Notes: a model not told the origin generated them from the letters alone. A stretch of DNA of 64,000 nucleotides from Haematobacter missouriensis (GCF_000740775.1 NZ_JFGS01000002.1:186001-250000); one strand, 5' to 3'; positions 17,659-26,796 are shown, numbered from the stretch's first letter. Numbers and translations: made by a program.

Positions 17659-18069
17659 TCCAAATCTCCAAAACTAATCCCCGGACACCGGCCCACACAA
17701 GCTATCTCACTGATAAGGAAGAACAATGAGGAGCTGAAAAAAAGAGGTGGGATGTGGGAGGGCGTGCAATCGAAAGAAGAAATAACACAGAATATCTCGC
17801 CAAAAAAGTGTCCTTACGCTTGAGCCGTATTTGGAAACGAATCACGCGTTGGGCGCGCGGCCCTAGATTATTCCGAAACAGCAGGGAAGACTTCCCGATC
17901 CTCACCGGCGATTCCTTGCCGATTGCCCGTCCAGAGGCTCGCAGGATAGTCTCAGGAAGAAAGCCGTCCGCGTGCCCGAAATTTCAGCTTGTCCAAACCG
18001 TCCTGTCCTCTCAAGTCTTTAGCCCAACGCATCCTGTGATCCTGACGGGTATGCCGAAAGCGGTGCCCG
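17659..18069. other. Intergenic region between lysR and CPBP gene
   Basis: 411 bases with no supported gene. The part from about 17700 to 17880 is clearly more AT- and purine-rich than the surroundings (runs of A at 17738 and 17802). It should hold the divergent promoters of the LysR and CPBP genes, but I recognise no RNA family or clear operator. Confidence 0.5.
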
Positions 18070-18960
18070 ATGTCCTATGCCCCCCTCGCCCCATATGTCG
18101 CGCCAGCGCGGCGGCGCTCCGCCCTGTGGCGGACGGTGCTCGGCCTTTTGCTGATCTTTGCGGTTTATGCCGCAATTCTCGCGGCGGTTGCCGCCGTGCT
18201 CTTCCGACTGACAGGACAGGGACGCTTTCAGCCGCTCGCAGCCGACATTGCACTGGGCGAGACACCCTGGGGCATGATCGCGCTCCTGTGGTCCTTCGCG
18301 GCGCTGGCCATCGGCCCGATGATCGCGGTCCGCCTGCTGCACGGACGGAGCGTCCGCTCGCTGTTCGGGCGGGGAGGGACGGTTCTGCGCGACTTCGTGA
18401 AGGCCGCGGTAACACTCATCGTAATCTATGCTCTCGGCATGACCGTCACCAGCCTGCTGCCGGGGGAGGAGGGGACGCTGCCCGGCCTCGATCTGCGGCG
18501 CTGGTTGAGCTTCCTTCCACTTGCGCTGATCGGGATCGGAATCCAGACCCTGGCGGAGGAGCTGGTGTTCCGCGGCTATCTTCTCCAACAGCTTGCCGCG
18601 CGCTTTCGGTCGCCGCTGATCTACCTGCTCCTGCCAAGCATCCTTTTTGCGCTGCTGCATTATGAGCCCGGCCTGATGGGGCCGAATGCGATTTATGTGG
18701 TCGCCGCAACGGGGCTTTTCGGGCTGGTGGCCGCCGACCTGACAGCGCGGACCGGGTCCATCGGCGCGGCCTGGGGGCTGCATTTCGCCAACAATGCCGC
18801 TGCGCTGCTCTTCGTCTCCTCCGGCGGGGCGCTGCAGGGTCTGGCGCTTCGCATCTCCACCGTCGCGCCGGAGACGGACGGTTTCGTCGCGATGATCGTC
18901 ATCGACGCTGTGATGCTGGCCATCGTCTGGCGTCTGTGCCGCCTCGTGCTGAGGCGCTGA
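18070..18960 (+). CDS. CPBP (CAAX/Abi) family intramembrane glutamic endopeptidase
   Basis: 296 residues, about eight hydrophobic segments. The CPBP motifs are present: EExxxR in TLAEELVFRGYLLQ (Glu 163/164, Arg about 168), a following FALLHYEPG block with His, and a HxxxN-type HFANNAAALLF block. Family members include the CAAX protease Rce1 and bacteriocin-immunity proteins; the substrate here is unknown. It lies just upstream of accD on the same strand with a 60-base gap. Confidence 0.88.
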   Translation: MSYAPLAPYVAPARRRSALWRTVLGLLLIFAVYAAILAAVAAVLFRLTGQGRFQPLAADIALGETPWGMIALLWSFAALAIGPMIAVRLLHGRSVRSLFGRGGTVLRDFVKAAVTLIVIYALGMTVTSLLPGEEGTLPGLDLRRWLSFLPLALIGIGIQTLAEELVFRGYLLQQLAARFRSPLIYLLLPSILFALLHYEPGLMGPNAIYVVAATGLFGLVAADLTARTGSIGAAWGLHFANNAAALLFVSSGGALQGLALRISTVAPETDGFVAMIVIDAVMLAIVWRLCRLVLRR

Positions 18961-19020
18961 TTGCATTTCGGGCCCGCGCGGCTTATCTCAGTCGCGACCG
19001 AAAGAGGGCCCTCTGCGCGC

Positions 19021-19947
19021 ATGAACTGGATTTCAAACTACGTCCGCCCGAAGATCAACTCGCTCTTCTCCCGCCGGGAAGTGCCTGAGAACCTGTGGAC
19101 GAAGTGCCCCGAATGCGGAACGATGATCTTCCACCGGGAGTTGACGGACAATCTGAATGTCTGCCCCAACTGCGGCCATCACATGCAGATCAGCCCGCGG
19201 GACCGCTTCCGCGCGCTCTTCGATGGCGGGATCTTCACAGAGGTTAAGGTGCCGGAGCCGATGGTCGATCCGCTCCACTTCCGTGACCAGAAGAAATATC
19301 CCGACCGCCTGAAAGCCGCTCAGAAAACCACCGGCGAGAAGGAGGCGATGCTCGTCGCCGAAGGCGAGATGGGGCGGACCCCGATCATTGCCGCTGCACA
19401 GGACTTTTCCTTCATGGGCGGGTCCATGGGCATGTATGTCGGCAACGCGATCATCGCCGCGGCGGAGCGCGCCGTGGAGCTTGGACGGCCGCTCGTGCTC
19501 TTTTCCGCTGCGGGCGGGGCACGAATGCAGGAGGGGATCCTTTCCCTGATGCAAATGCCGCGCACCACGGTCGCCGTCGAGATGGTGAAGGAAGCGGGCC
19601 TGCCCTATATCGTCGTTCTCACGCATCCGACCACCGGCGGCGTGACGGCGAGCTATGCCATGCTGGGCGATGTGCAGATCGCAGAGCCGAATGCGCTCAT
19701 CTGCTTTGCGGGACCGCGCGTGATCGAGCAGACGATTCGCGAGAAGCTGCCCGAAGGTTTCCAGCGGGCGGAATACCTTCTGGATCACGGCATGCTGGAC
19801 CGCGTTACGCCCCGCAAGGACCTCAAGGATGAGCTGACCGCGATCATCCGCCTGCTGATGAGCCAGCCGCAGGCCGTGAAGGCGGAGCTTCCCCCCCCCG
19901 CTGAAGACGCGGAAGCCGAGCCTCTTCACGTGGACACAACTCCGTGA
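19021..19947 (+). CDS. accD: Acetyl-CoA carboxylase carboxyltransferase subunit beta
   Basis: 308 residues. The N-terminal zinc ribbon has four Cys at residues 29, 32, 48 and 51 (KCPECG and VCPNCGHH), followed by the crotonase-like carboxyltransferase core ([46 protein letters not shown]). With AccA it transfers the carboxyl group from biotin to acetyl-CoA in fatty-acid synthesis. The start at 19021 gives the standard N-terminus [12 protein letters not shown]. The last four bases overlap folC, a conserved pairing. Confidence 0.97.
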   Translation: MNWISNYVRPKINSLFSRREVPENLWTKCPECGTMIFHRELTDNLNVCPNCGHHMQISPRDRFRALFDGGIFTEVKVPEPMVDPLHFRDQKKYPDRLKAAQKTTGEKEAMLVAEGEMGRTPIIAAAQDFSFMGGSMGMYVGNAIIAAAERAVELGRPLVLFSAAGGARMQEGILSLMQMPRTTVAVEMVKEAGLPYIVVLTHPTTGGVTASYAMLGDVQIAEPNALICFAGPRVIEQTIREKLPEGFQRAEYLLDHGMLDRVTPRKDLKDELTAIIRLLMSQPQAVKAELPPPAEDAEAEPLHVDTTP

Positions 19948-21416
19948 GCGAGACGCCTGCCGGTGGCAAATCCCACGACCGCAAGGGAGATGGGCCGGTG
20001 ACCGGCATGTCCGCTCAGGAGGGGGCGGGCAAAGGGCCGCACTCTCCTGACACGGCTCAGCCCGGCGCGCTGCCGCAGGACGGGCCTGTACCGGCAAGCG
20101 CGGGGCAGGATGGATCCGCCAAAGGCGCTGCCTCGCCGCTTGAGGGGGCGGCCGGAAGCGACGAGATTCTCGACCGCATGATGCGGCTGCACCCCAAGGT
20201 CATCGATCTCACGCTCGACCGTATCGGGGAATTGCTGAGCCGGCTTGGCCATCCCGAACATGCCCTGCCCCCGGTGATCCATATCGCCGGGACCAACGGC
20301 AAAGGTTCCACGCAGGCCATGATTCGGGCTGGTCTGGAGGCGGAAGGCAAGCGGGTCCACGCCTATACATCCCCCCATCTCGTCCGATTTAACGAACGCA
20401 TCCGGCTGGCCGGAGAGTTGATCGATGAAGGCGATCTCATGCGCCTTCTGGACGAATGTGACCGGGTGAACGCCGGGGCCCCGATCACTTTCTTCGAAAT
20501 TACCACGGCGGCGGCCTTCCTCGCCTTTTCCCGCGTTCCGGCCGACTATCTGCTGCTGGAGGTTGGGCTGGGCGGGCGTTTCGATGCGACCAACGTGATC
20601 GACCACCCTGCCCTTACCATCATCACGCCGGTGTCCTTCGACCATGAGCAGTATCTGGGTGACACGCTGGGGCAGATCGCCTTCGAAAAGGCGGGAATCC
20701 TGAAACCAGGTGTCACCGGGATCATAGGGCCGCAACCTCTCGAAGCGCGTGAGGCGATCACGGCACGGGCAGAGGCGATCGGCGCGCCGCTCCTCCTCTC
20801 CGGGCAGGATTGGCAGGTCTGGGAGGAGCGGGGACGCCTCGCCTATCTGGATCAGCGCGGCCTGCTCGATCTGCCGCTGCCCAATCTTCCCGGTCCGCAT
20901 CAGGTTGAAAACGCAGGCGCTGCTCTCGCCGCGCTCCGGTCGCTCGGCATAGGCGAAGCGGGGACGGAGGCCGCGGTCACGCGCGCCGTCTGGCCGGCGC
21001 GGATGCAGCGTCTTCGCCGGGGTCCGCTCGTGGAAGCTGCGCCCGCCGCGGATATCTGGCTCGACGGGGGGCACAACCCGGCTGGCGGACAAGCGCTGGC
21101 GGCGACGCTCGCCCGGATGCCGGAACGCCGGACCCATCTTGTCTGCGGTATGCTGAACACAAAAGATATCACCGGCTATCTCGTCCCCTTGGCTGCGAGG
21201 GCAGAGGATCTGCGCGCCGTCAGCATTCCCAACGCGCCCGCGACGCTGCCCGCCGAAGAAACCGCTGGCGCGGCGCGGGCAGCCGGTCTGAACGCCCATG
21301 TCTGCAAGAGCGTTCTGGCGGCGGTCGAGGAAATTGCGAACAGCGATCCTGACTCGCGCATTTTGATCTGCGGCTCCCTGTATCTCGCGGGAGAGGTGCT
21401 GCGCGACAACGGCTGA
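19944..21416 (+). CDS. folC: Bifunctional folylpolyglutamate synthase/dihydrofolate synthase FolC (with unusual N-terminal extension)
   Basis: 490 residues from a GTG that overlaps accD (GTGA). The Mur-ligase core is clear: ATP loop [15 protein letters not shown], then [42 protein letters not shown] and [11 protein letters not shown]. It adds glutamate to dihydropteroate and tetrahydrofolate. Residues 1 to about 70 are a Gly/Ala/Pro/Ser-rich stretch with no family counterpart that I recognise; the normal fold starts around [21 protein letters not shown] start near 20175 (ATG ATG) would remove it. Confidence 0.94.
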   Translation: MSETPAGGKSHDRKGDGPVTGMSAQEGAGKGPHSPDTAQPGALPQDGPVPASAGQDGSAKGAASPLEGAAGSDEILDRMMRLHPKVIDLTLDRIGELLSRLGHPEHALPPVIHIAGTNGKGSTQAMIRAGLEAEGKRVHAYTSPHLVRFNERIRLAGELIDEGDLMRLLDECDRVNAGAPITFFEITTAAAFLAFSRVPADYLLLEVGLGGRFDATNVIDHPALTIITPVSFDHEQYLGDTLGQIAFEKAGILKPGVTGIIGPQPLEAREAITARAEAIGAPLLLSGQDWQVWEERGRLAYLDQRGLLDLPLPNLPGPHQVENAGAALAALRSLGIGEAGTEAAVTRAVWPARMQRLRRGPLVEAAPAADIWLDGGHNPAGGQALAATLARMPERRTHLVCGMLNTKDITGYLVPLAARAEDLRAVSIPNAPATLPAEETAGAARAAGLNAHVCKSVLAAVEEIANSDPDSRILICGSLYLAGEVLRDNG

Positions 21417-21422
21417 CACCTG

Positions 21423-21845
21423 TCATTCGCCCAGCACCACTTCAAAACGCGTCAGGTTGGTTCGGGCGCTGCGCCGGTAATCCAGGTGCTCGGCCATGGA
21501 ACGGATGAGAAACCAGCCGTAGCCCCCTTCCGGCGGCGAACCGCTTTCCGGCAGCATCCCGTCGGGTAATGCGCCCCCCGGCATGACCCCGCCCCTGTCG
21601 CTCACAGTGAAGCAGGCGCGGTCATCCCCGCAGCGCATCCGGATCGCAATCGGGCCGTCGTCCCCTGCATAGCCGTGTTCAACGATGTTGTTCAGGATTT
21701 CGGCCAGGGCGATCTCCGCCCTTGCCAAGCCTTCGTCGGAAGTGCCGCGCAGGCGGAGCACGCCGATAATCCGGGTCAGCGCTCCGCGCACCGCCATCGG
21801 GTCGGCGGGAATAAGCAGGCGCATCTGGTCCTGCCCGTCCGCCAT
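21423..21845 (-). CDS. RsbW-like ATP-binding anti-sigma/serine kinase
   Basis: About 140 residues with a compact HATPase_c_2 fold: ALAEILNNIVEHGY (N box), VSDRGGVMPGG (G1-like box) and GGYGWFLIRSMAEHLDY (G2 box). Such proteins phosphorylate a STAS partner and bind a sigma factor or another target. The start at 21845 is preceded by GAGGAG; a longer frame opens at 21869. It lies 30 bases after the STAS gene on the same strand, forming a minimal partner-switch pair. Confidence 0.82.
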   Translation of the reverse strand: MADGQDQMRLLIPADPMAVRGALTRIIGVLRLRGTSDEGLARAEIALAEILNNIVEHGYAGDDGPIAIRMRCGDDRACFTVSDRGGVMPGGALPDGMLPESGSPPEGGYGWFLIRSMAEHLDYRRSARTNLTRFEVVLGE

Positions 21846-21875
21846 GTTACTCCTCTCTACGCGGCCCATGTGCCG

Positions 21876-22217
21876 TCAGGAGGCGAGGGGCAACGGCCCC
21901 GCCTCATCCAGCGGCGGGTGGATCGGGAAGATCCTGTCCATCCGGGTGAGCGTCAGAACCTTGGCCACCGTGGGGGTCAACCCAGCAAGTTCCAGCCGCC
22001 GCTCCGGTTGAAGCAGCTTCATCACCGCCACCAGCGCGCCAAGGCCGGAGCTGTCGAGAAAGGTAACCTCCGCCATATTGAGAATCACGCGATCTGCAGG
22101 CTCCGCGGTGAGTTGGCGCATCCGTTCCTTGAAGGCGATGGCCGAGGCCGCGTCGATCCGGCTCTCCTCAACCCGGACGAAAAGAAGGCCGTCTGTCAGA
22201 CTGGCGGAAAGCTGCAT
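21876..22217 (-). CDS. STAS-domain anti-anti-sigma factor
   Basis: 113 residues, a single STAS domain. The conserved phosphorylation site is in VTFLDSSGLGALVAVMK (Ser of the DSSG motif), with the preceding VILNMAEV strand. Acts as the antagonist of the neighbouring RsbW-like kinase. No sigma factor or PP2C-type phosphatase gene is adjacent, so its target and input are elsewhere. A possible ribosome site (AAGAGGTATTTGAC) precedes the ATG. Confidence 0.86.
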   Translation of the reverse strand: MQLSASLTDGLLFVRVEESRIDAASAIAFKERMRQLTAEPADRVILNMAEVTFLDSSGLGALVAVMKLLQPERRLELAGLTPTVAKVLTLTRMDRIFPIHPPLDEAGPLPLAS

Positions 22218-22319
22218 GTCAAATACCTCTTAAAAACCGGCGAGTCGCACCCGCATGTGGAAATGCTGGCAGCAAAGAGTTACTTTTGCGTAAACTCTCC
22301 GCACGCTCAGGAGCACAGA

Positions 22320-23498
22320 ATGAGAGACGTTGTTATCGCCGGCGCCGCCCGGACCCCAATGGCCGGTTTTCAGGGCGCTTTTGCCGAGTTGGACGCCCCC
22401 ACCCTAGGGGGCGCGGCGATAGAAGCCGCGCTGAAAGATGCGGGAATCTCTACCGCCCGCGTTGAAGAGCTGGTGATGGGCAACGTCCTCTCCGCCGGTC
22501 AAGGGCAGGCTCCCGCGCGGCAGGCGGGTTTCAAGGCAGGTCTGGGCGAGGAGGTTCCGGCCACCACACTGAACAAGATGTGCGGCTCCGGCATGAAGGC
22601 ACTGATGATCGCCGCAGATCAGGTGGCGCTTGGCCAGACGGGGCTGATGGTCGCGGGCGGGATGGAAAGCATGACCAATGCTCCCTACCTGCTGCCGAAG
22701 ATGCGCGGCGGCGCGCGGATGGGGCATCAGCAGGTCATAGACCACATGTTCCTCGACGGGCTGGAGGATGCCTACGACAAGGGTCGGCTCATGGGCACCT
22801 TCGCGGAGGATTGCGCCGAAGCCTTCCAGTTCACCCGCGAGGCGCAGGATGAATTCGCGCTCGGCTCGCTGAGCAATGCGCTGGAGGCGCAGAAATCCAA
22901 TGCCTTCCGTCGGGAGATCGCGCCGGTTACCGTCACCACCCGCAAGGGACAGGTCACGATCAGCGAAGATGAACAGCCCGGCAACGCCCGACCCGAAAAG
23001 ATCCCCACGCAGAAACCCGCCTTCCGCAAGGACGGTACCGTGACGGCTGCGAACTCCTCTTCCATCTCCGACGGCGCGGCGGCTCTGATCGTGGCCAGCG
23101 GCGATGTGGCGGCGTCGGAGGGCCTGCCCATTCGGGCCCGGATCCTCGGACATGCTTCCCACGCGCAGGCACCGGGCTGGTTTGCCACCGCCCCGGTCCC
23201 CGCCGCGAAGAAGCTGCTCGACCGGCTGGGCTGGTCGGTCGAGGATGTCGATCTGTGGGAGGTGAACGAAGCCTTTGCCGTCGTTCCCATGGCGTTCATG
23301 CAGGAGATGAACATCCCGCGCGACAAGGTGAATGTGAACGGCGGGGCCTGCGCGCTCGGCCATCCGATCGGGGCTTCGGGAGCAAGGATCGTCGTCACGC
23401 TGCTGAACGCGCTAGAGACGCGCGGATTGAAGCGGGGCATCGCGGCGATCTGCATCGGCGGCGGGGAAGGCACGGCCATCGCCATCGAACGGCCCTGA
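22320..23498 (+). CDS. Acetyl-CoA acetyltransferase (thiolase)
   Basis: 392 residues. Catalytic residues of thiolases are visible: Cys 88 in TLNKMCGSGMKA, His 348 in GACALGHPIGASGARI and Cys 378 in AAICIGGGEGTA, plus VNEAFAV. It condenses or cleaves acetoacetyl-CoA; participation in fatty-acid degradation, polyhydroxybutyrate formation or the ethylmalonyl-CoA route cannot be separated from sequence alone. AGGAGC precedes the ATG. Its stop overlaps the next start (ATGA). Confidence 0.93.
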   Translation: MRDVVIAGAARTPMAGFQGAFAELDAPTLGGAAIEAALKDAGISTARVEELVMGNVLSAGQGQAPARQAGFKAGLGEEVPATTLNKMCGSGMKALMIAADQVALGQTGLMVAGGMESMTNAPYLLPKMRGGARMGHQQVIDHMFLDGLEDAYDKGRLMGTFAEDCAEAFQFTREAQDEFALGSLSNALEAQKSNAFRREIAPVTVTTRKGQVTISEDEQPGNARPEKIPTQKPAFRKDGTVTAANSSSISDGAAALIVASGDVAASEGLPIRARILGHASHAQAPGWFATAPVPAAKKLLDRLGWSVEDVDLWEVNEAFAVVPMAFMQEMNIPRDKVNVNGGACALGHPIGASGARIVVTLLNALETRGLKRGIAAICIGGGEGTAIAIERP

Positions 23499-23892
23499 TG
23501 AACGGGCGCTGCCTCTGCGGGCATGTCTCCTTCACTTCGCGGGAGACGCCCGAGGGTGTCGTGATCTGCCGCTGTGCCGATTGCCGGCGGTGGTCAGGCA
23601 ATGCCTGGGCCTCCGTCTCGGTGCCGCTGGAGGCGCTCGAGGTGCGGGGCACACCGGTGTGGTATCGCTCTTCCGTCCACGCCGCCGCGGGTTTTGCGGC
23701 GGCTGCGGCGCGTCGCTGTTCTGGCAAGCCGTGACCGAAGAAACGGCGGACGGCAAGATGCCAGGCGGTGAGAGAATCGCCGTCTCGGCGGGCGCGCTGG
23801 ACTTGCCCACGGGGCTGTCGGTCCTGCGGGAGGAAGGCGGGCCCGCCGACTTTCAGCAGACAGACACCTCCCCACGGAGCCGCGACGGCTGA
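23498..23892 (+). pseudogene. GFA-family (glutathione-dependent formaldehyde-activating-like) protein, frameshifted
   Basis: The frame from the ATG at 23498 reads MNGRCLCGHVSF, VICRCADCRRWSGNAW and ...TPVWYRSS, the N-terminal Cys clusters of a GFA-family zinc protein. The conserved third cluster (RRGFCGGCGASLFWQ) lies in the -1 frame, which ends at 23892. The ATG frame itself runs on to 23734. So one base has been lost between about 23665 and 23688, or expression needs a -1 frameshift; a GGGTTTT heptamer at 23689-23695 is in the right phase for that. Overlaps the thiolase stop by ATGA. Confidence 0.8.
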
Positions 23893-24254
23893 CCGGCCGC
23901 TGTCTCTGCGGCGGCGTCACCGGGCGGCTCGCGGGGCCAGCGGGCGCGGTGGAGGCCTGCCATTGCAGCCAATGCCGCCGGATGACTGGGCACCACAGCG
24001 CCTCCTTGGGACCGGTGACGGAGTTTGTGACGAGGGCGCACACGCTCCGATGCCGCGCCACCGGGGCGGGCCGCTGGACGTTCTGCGGCACCTGCGGCTC
24101 CACCATCGGGTTTCGCCGGGGAGAGGACATATGGGTGGATGCGGGCTTCATCGACCCGCCCACGGGCGGGAGGCTCACTGCGCATATCTTCACCGCCTTC
24201 AAGGGAGACTATTACGAGATCACGGACGGGTTGCCGCAGGCTGCGGAGCGCTAG
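23889..24254 (+). CDS. GFA-family protein (second copy; start codon uncertain)
   Basis: The complete set of family Cys motifs is readable from 23889: GRCLCGGV, CHCSQCRRMTGHH, and WTFCGTCGSTIGFRRG, then GFIDPPTGG. There is no ATG, GTG or TTG before the first cluster: the best start is CTG at 23889, whose bases overlap the TGA of the upstream GFA frame (CTGA), suggesting coupling. A GTG at 23949 would lose the first cluster. GFA-type enzymes bind small thiol adducts through zinc or act as carbon-sulfur lyases; function here is unknown. Confidence 0.72.
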   Translation: MTGRCLCGGVTGRLAGPAGAVEACHCSQCRRMTGHHSASLGPVTEFVTRAHTLRCRATGAGRWTFCGTCGSTIGFRRGEDIWVDAGFIDPPTGGRLTAHIFTAFKGDYYEITDGLPQAAER

Positions 24255-24412
24255 CAGGCGAACGAAAAGCCGTTAGGGCGCCACGAGGGGGAGTCTCCCG
24301 ATTGCCAGAGATCGGCCCCGAAACCGCAGGTTCTGGCCTCGTGTCCGGGACGATTTCCGGTCTTTCAGCGTAAGCCCTGCCGATGCCCGCCTTTTCCGCA
24401 GCCTGCCAGGGT
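24253..24412. repeat. Intergenic inverted-repeat element, copy 3 (diverged)
   Basis: The left end reads TAGCAGGCGAACGAAAAGC and the right end, inverted, reads TGGCAGGCTGCGGAAAAGGC, resembling the ends of the elements at 16559 and 49076. Fills the gap between the GFA and pseudouridine synthase genes. Confidence 0.5.
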
Positions 24413-24449
24413 TGGAACGGTGGCTTGGATGGCTTACATCCGCTCCGCC

Positions 24450-25109
24450 ATGACCGACCATTACGCCCCTCCAGACACCCCGCTCAGCATCCTGCACCAC
24501 GACCATGAGATCCTGATGGTGGACAAGCCCTCCGGCCTGCTTTCCGTGCCCGGCAAGGGGGAGCATCTGGCCGACTGCCTCATCTCCCGCCTGCAGGGGT
24601 TGTTCCCCGAGGTCCTGCTGGTGCATCGGCTGGACCGGGACACCTCCGGCGTCATGGTCTTTGCCCTTACCCCGCATGCGCAGCGTCATCTGGGGCTGCA
24701 ATTCGAGAAGCGGATGACCAAAAAGGTCTATCTCGCCCGTGTCGCCGGGCATGTGGAGCCGCGTCATGGTACCGTGGACCTGCCGCTCACCGTGGACTGG
24801 CCGAACCGCCCGCTCCAGAAAGTGGATTTCGAGACGGGTCGGGAAGCGGTGACAGACTGGCGTGTCGTCCGCCACGAAACAGGGCAGGAAGGGGCAACGA
24901 CGCGGATGCGCCTCATGCCGAAAACCGGGCGGAGCCATCAACTCCGCGTACATATGCGGGAACTTGGCCATCCAATCCTCGGCGACAGCCTTTATGCGAC
25001 AGGCGACGCCCGGAATGCGCCCCGACTGATGCTCCATGCCGAAAGTCTGCGCTTCCGTCATCCCGATGGCGGCAAGAGCCTGTCCTTCTCCGCTCCGGCA
25101 CCATTCTGA
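24450..25109 (+). CDS. RluA-family RNA pseudouridine synthase
   Basis: About 219 residues. The catalytic motif HRLDRDTSGVMVFA contains the active-site Asp; upstream VDKPSGLLSVPGKG and downstream KTGRSHQLRVHMRELGHPILGD complete the RluA pattern. There is no S4 domain, so it resembles RluA itself (23S rRNA/tRNA) more than RluC/D. The frame opens at a GTG at 24420, so ten extra residues are possible. Confidence 0.9.
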   Translation: MTDHYAPPDTPLSILHHDHEILMVDKPSGLLSVPGKGEHLADCLISRLQGLFPEVLLVHRLDRDTSGVMVFALTPHAQRHLGLQFEKRMTKKVYLARVAGHVEPRHGTVDLPLTVDWPNRPLQKVDFETGREAVTDWRVVRHETGQEGATTRMRLMPKTGRSHQLRVHMRELGHPILGDSLYATGDARNAPRLMLHAESLRFRHPDGGKSLSFSAPAPF

Positions 25110-25263
25110 AACAGGCGTTCCAAAACCGGGGAAAGGCAGGGAAAGCGTTTGGCGCTGCCCGATCGCGGTGGAATGCAGTACCTTTCCTCACCCGCCCGCT
25201 GACACCGGGCGAGAAGCTGCCTATTCTCCTAGGCAGCCGGCACGCAGCCTGAAAGGATGGACC

Positions 25264-25917
25264 ATGTCGCTTCGCATCAACGATATCGCCCCTGATTTCA
25301 CCGCCCAGTCCACGGAAGGGGAGATTCGCTTTCACGACTGGATCGGTGACGACTACGCCATCATCTTTTCCCATCCGAAGGACTTCACTCCGGTCTGCAC
25401 CACGGAATTCGCCGCCGTGGCGAACCTTCAGGACGAATTCGCCAAACGGGGCACAAAGGTGATCGGCGTATCGGTGGACCCGCTGGACAGTCACCAGAAG
25501 TGGAAAGCCGACATCGCCCAGTACGGCGGAACAGAAGTGTCATTCCCGCTGATCGCCGACCCGGACCTTACGGTGGCCAAGCTCTACGACATGATCCCCG
25601 CGGAGACCGTGCTGCCGGACGGGCGCACGCCTGCCCATACGGCGACAGTGCGCTCCACCTTCTTCATAGGGCCTGACAAGAGAATCCGTGCGGCGATCAT
25701 CTATCCGATGACCGTGGGGCGGAACTTTCAGGAAGTACTCCGGGTGCTCGACGCGCTGCGCCTGACGGATGGGGTGCCGCTGGCCACGCCCGCCGACTGG
25801 AAACAGGGCGATGACGTGATCGTGGCACTGTCGCTCGACGATGCGCAGGCCAAGGAGAAATACGGCGATCTGAATATCCAGCTCCCCTATATCCGCAAGG
25901 CCAAACAGCCCGCGTAG
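25264..25917 (+). CDS. 1-Cys peroxiredoxin (Prx6 type)
   Basis: 217 residues. The peroxidatic Cys 45 lies in HPKDFTPVCTTEFAAV, and the long C-terminal part with RSTFFIGPDKRIRAAIIYP and the NFQEVLRVLDALRLTD block is that of Prx6/AhpC-TSA 1-Cys enzymes; no resolving Cys is present elsewhere. It reduces peroxides in the cytoplasm. AAAGGA precedes the ATG. It stands alone between an RluA homologue and a convergent L,D-transpeptidase. Confidence 0.93.
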   Translation: MSLRINDIAPDFTAQSTEGEIRFHDWIGDDYAIIFSHPKDFTPVCTTEFAAVANLQDEFAKRGTKVIGVSVDPLDSHQKWKADIAQYGGTEVSFPLIADPDLTVAKLYDMIPAETVLPDGRTPAHTATVRSTFFIGPDKRIRAAIIYPMTVGRNFQEVLRVLDALRLTDGVPLATPADWKQGDDVIVALSLDDAQAKEKYGDLNIQLPYIRKAKQPA

Positions 25918-26079
25918 ACCCGCAGACCAAACCTGTCAGCCAAGGCGAGCGGACCGCCCGCCGAGGAGAGAGCAGGGCGGCCGAAAGCCCCCTCGGCGCG
26001 GACGGATCGGCACCTTCAAGCGCAAAAGCAGGCAACCCCAACGCGGCTGCCTGCCCCCCTCTCCGCCCCAGCATTTCCG

Positions 26080-26679
26080 TCATACGACGGGAACGATGTC
26101 CTTCGGATACAGCACGACGGGCGCACCCACGGGGACGAGGTTGTAAAGCTCCTCGATATGCTCGTTCATCAAACGCACACAGCCGTTGGAGACAGCCGTC
26201 CCCACGGTCCAAGGATCGGGTGTGCCGTGGATTCGCAGCATCGTATCCCCCGCGTTCGGCGCGAAAAGATAAAGCGCACGCGCACCCAGCGGGTTCGTCG
26301 GCCCCCCCGGCATCGGCTCCTCCGCCCATTTGGCATAAGCGGTGGGATTGCGCTCCACCATCTCGGCCGTGGGCTTCCAAGTCGGCCATTCCTTCTTGGC
26401 GCCAACCCAGAAATTGCCGGATTCGTAAAGATCGCCCTTGCCGATGCCGACCCGGTAGCGCCGGGCGCTTTGCCCCCCGAAGGTAAGGTACAGCGCGAAA
26501 TCGCTGGGAACGACATGTACCTGCCCCGCGGAATAGCTGTTGTTCAGCAAAACCATCTGCGGTGTCCAGTCGGCGGGCATCGTCCACCCGGTCCGCGCCT
26601 CGGCGCGCTGCATCAGCGAGGCCGCCGAAACCGTTGCAAGACCTGTAAAAATGAAGCCACGGCGGGAAAATCTGGGCAT
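26080..26679 (-). CDS. L,D-transpeptidase (YkuD domain), secreted
   Basis: About 199 residues. The N-terminus MPRFSRRGFIFTGLATVSAA has a twin-arginine-like motif followed by a hydrophobic segment. The YkuD active site is RIHGTPDPWTVGTAVSNGCV followed by RLMNEHIEEL (catalytic Cys in SNGCVR). It cross-links peptidoglycan or attaches proteins to it in the periplasm. The start at 26679 follows GGAG; the frame extends to 26742 without a better signal. Confidence 0.9.
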   Translation of the reverse strand: MPRFSRRGFIFTGLATVSAASLMQRAEARTGWTMPADWTPQMVLLNNSYSAGQVHVVPSDFALYLTFGGQSARRYRVGIGKGDLYESGNFWVGAKKEWPTWKPTAEMVERNPTAYAKWAEEPMPGGPTNPLGARALYLFAPNAGDTMLRIHGTPDPWTVGTAVSNGCVRLMNEHIEELYNLVPVGAPVVLYPKDIVPVV

Positions 26680-26764
26680 GTCGAACTCCGTTCCATCTAC
26701 CCTATCAAAAACATTATATAAATTCCGGTTCCCTGATCTCACCCCAAAGTCACGTCGTCGGGAA

Positions 26765-26796
26765 CAAAAAAACCCCGGCCGTTACCGGCCGGGGCA
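26765..26796 (-). terminator. Intrinsic terminator of pnp
   Basis: On the minus strand the stem CCCCGGCC/GGCCGGGG is followed by seven T residues. It starts about 19 bases after the pnp stop codon. Confidence 0.9.

Noticed and set aside
26700-26760. Possible EcfG promoter (GGAAC followed by GTTT) upstream of the L,D-transpeptidase
   Set aside because: The spacing to GTTT is 15 and the -10 does not match CGTT; not better than chance.
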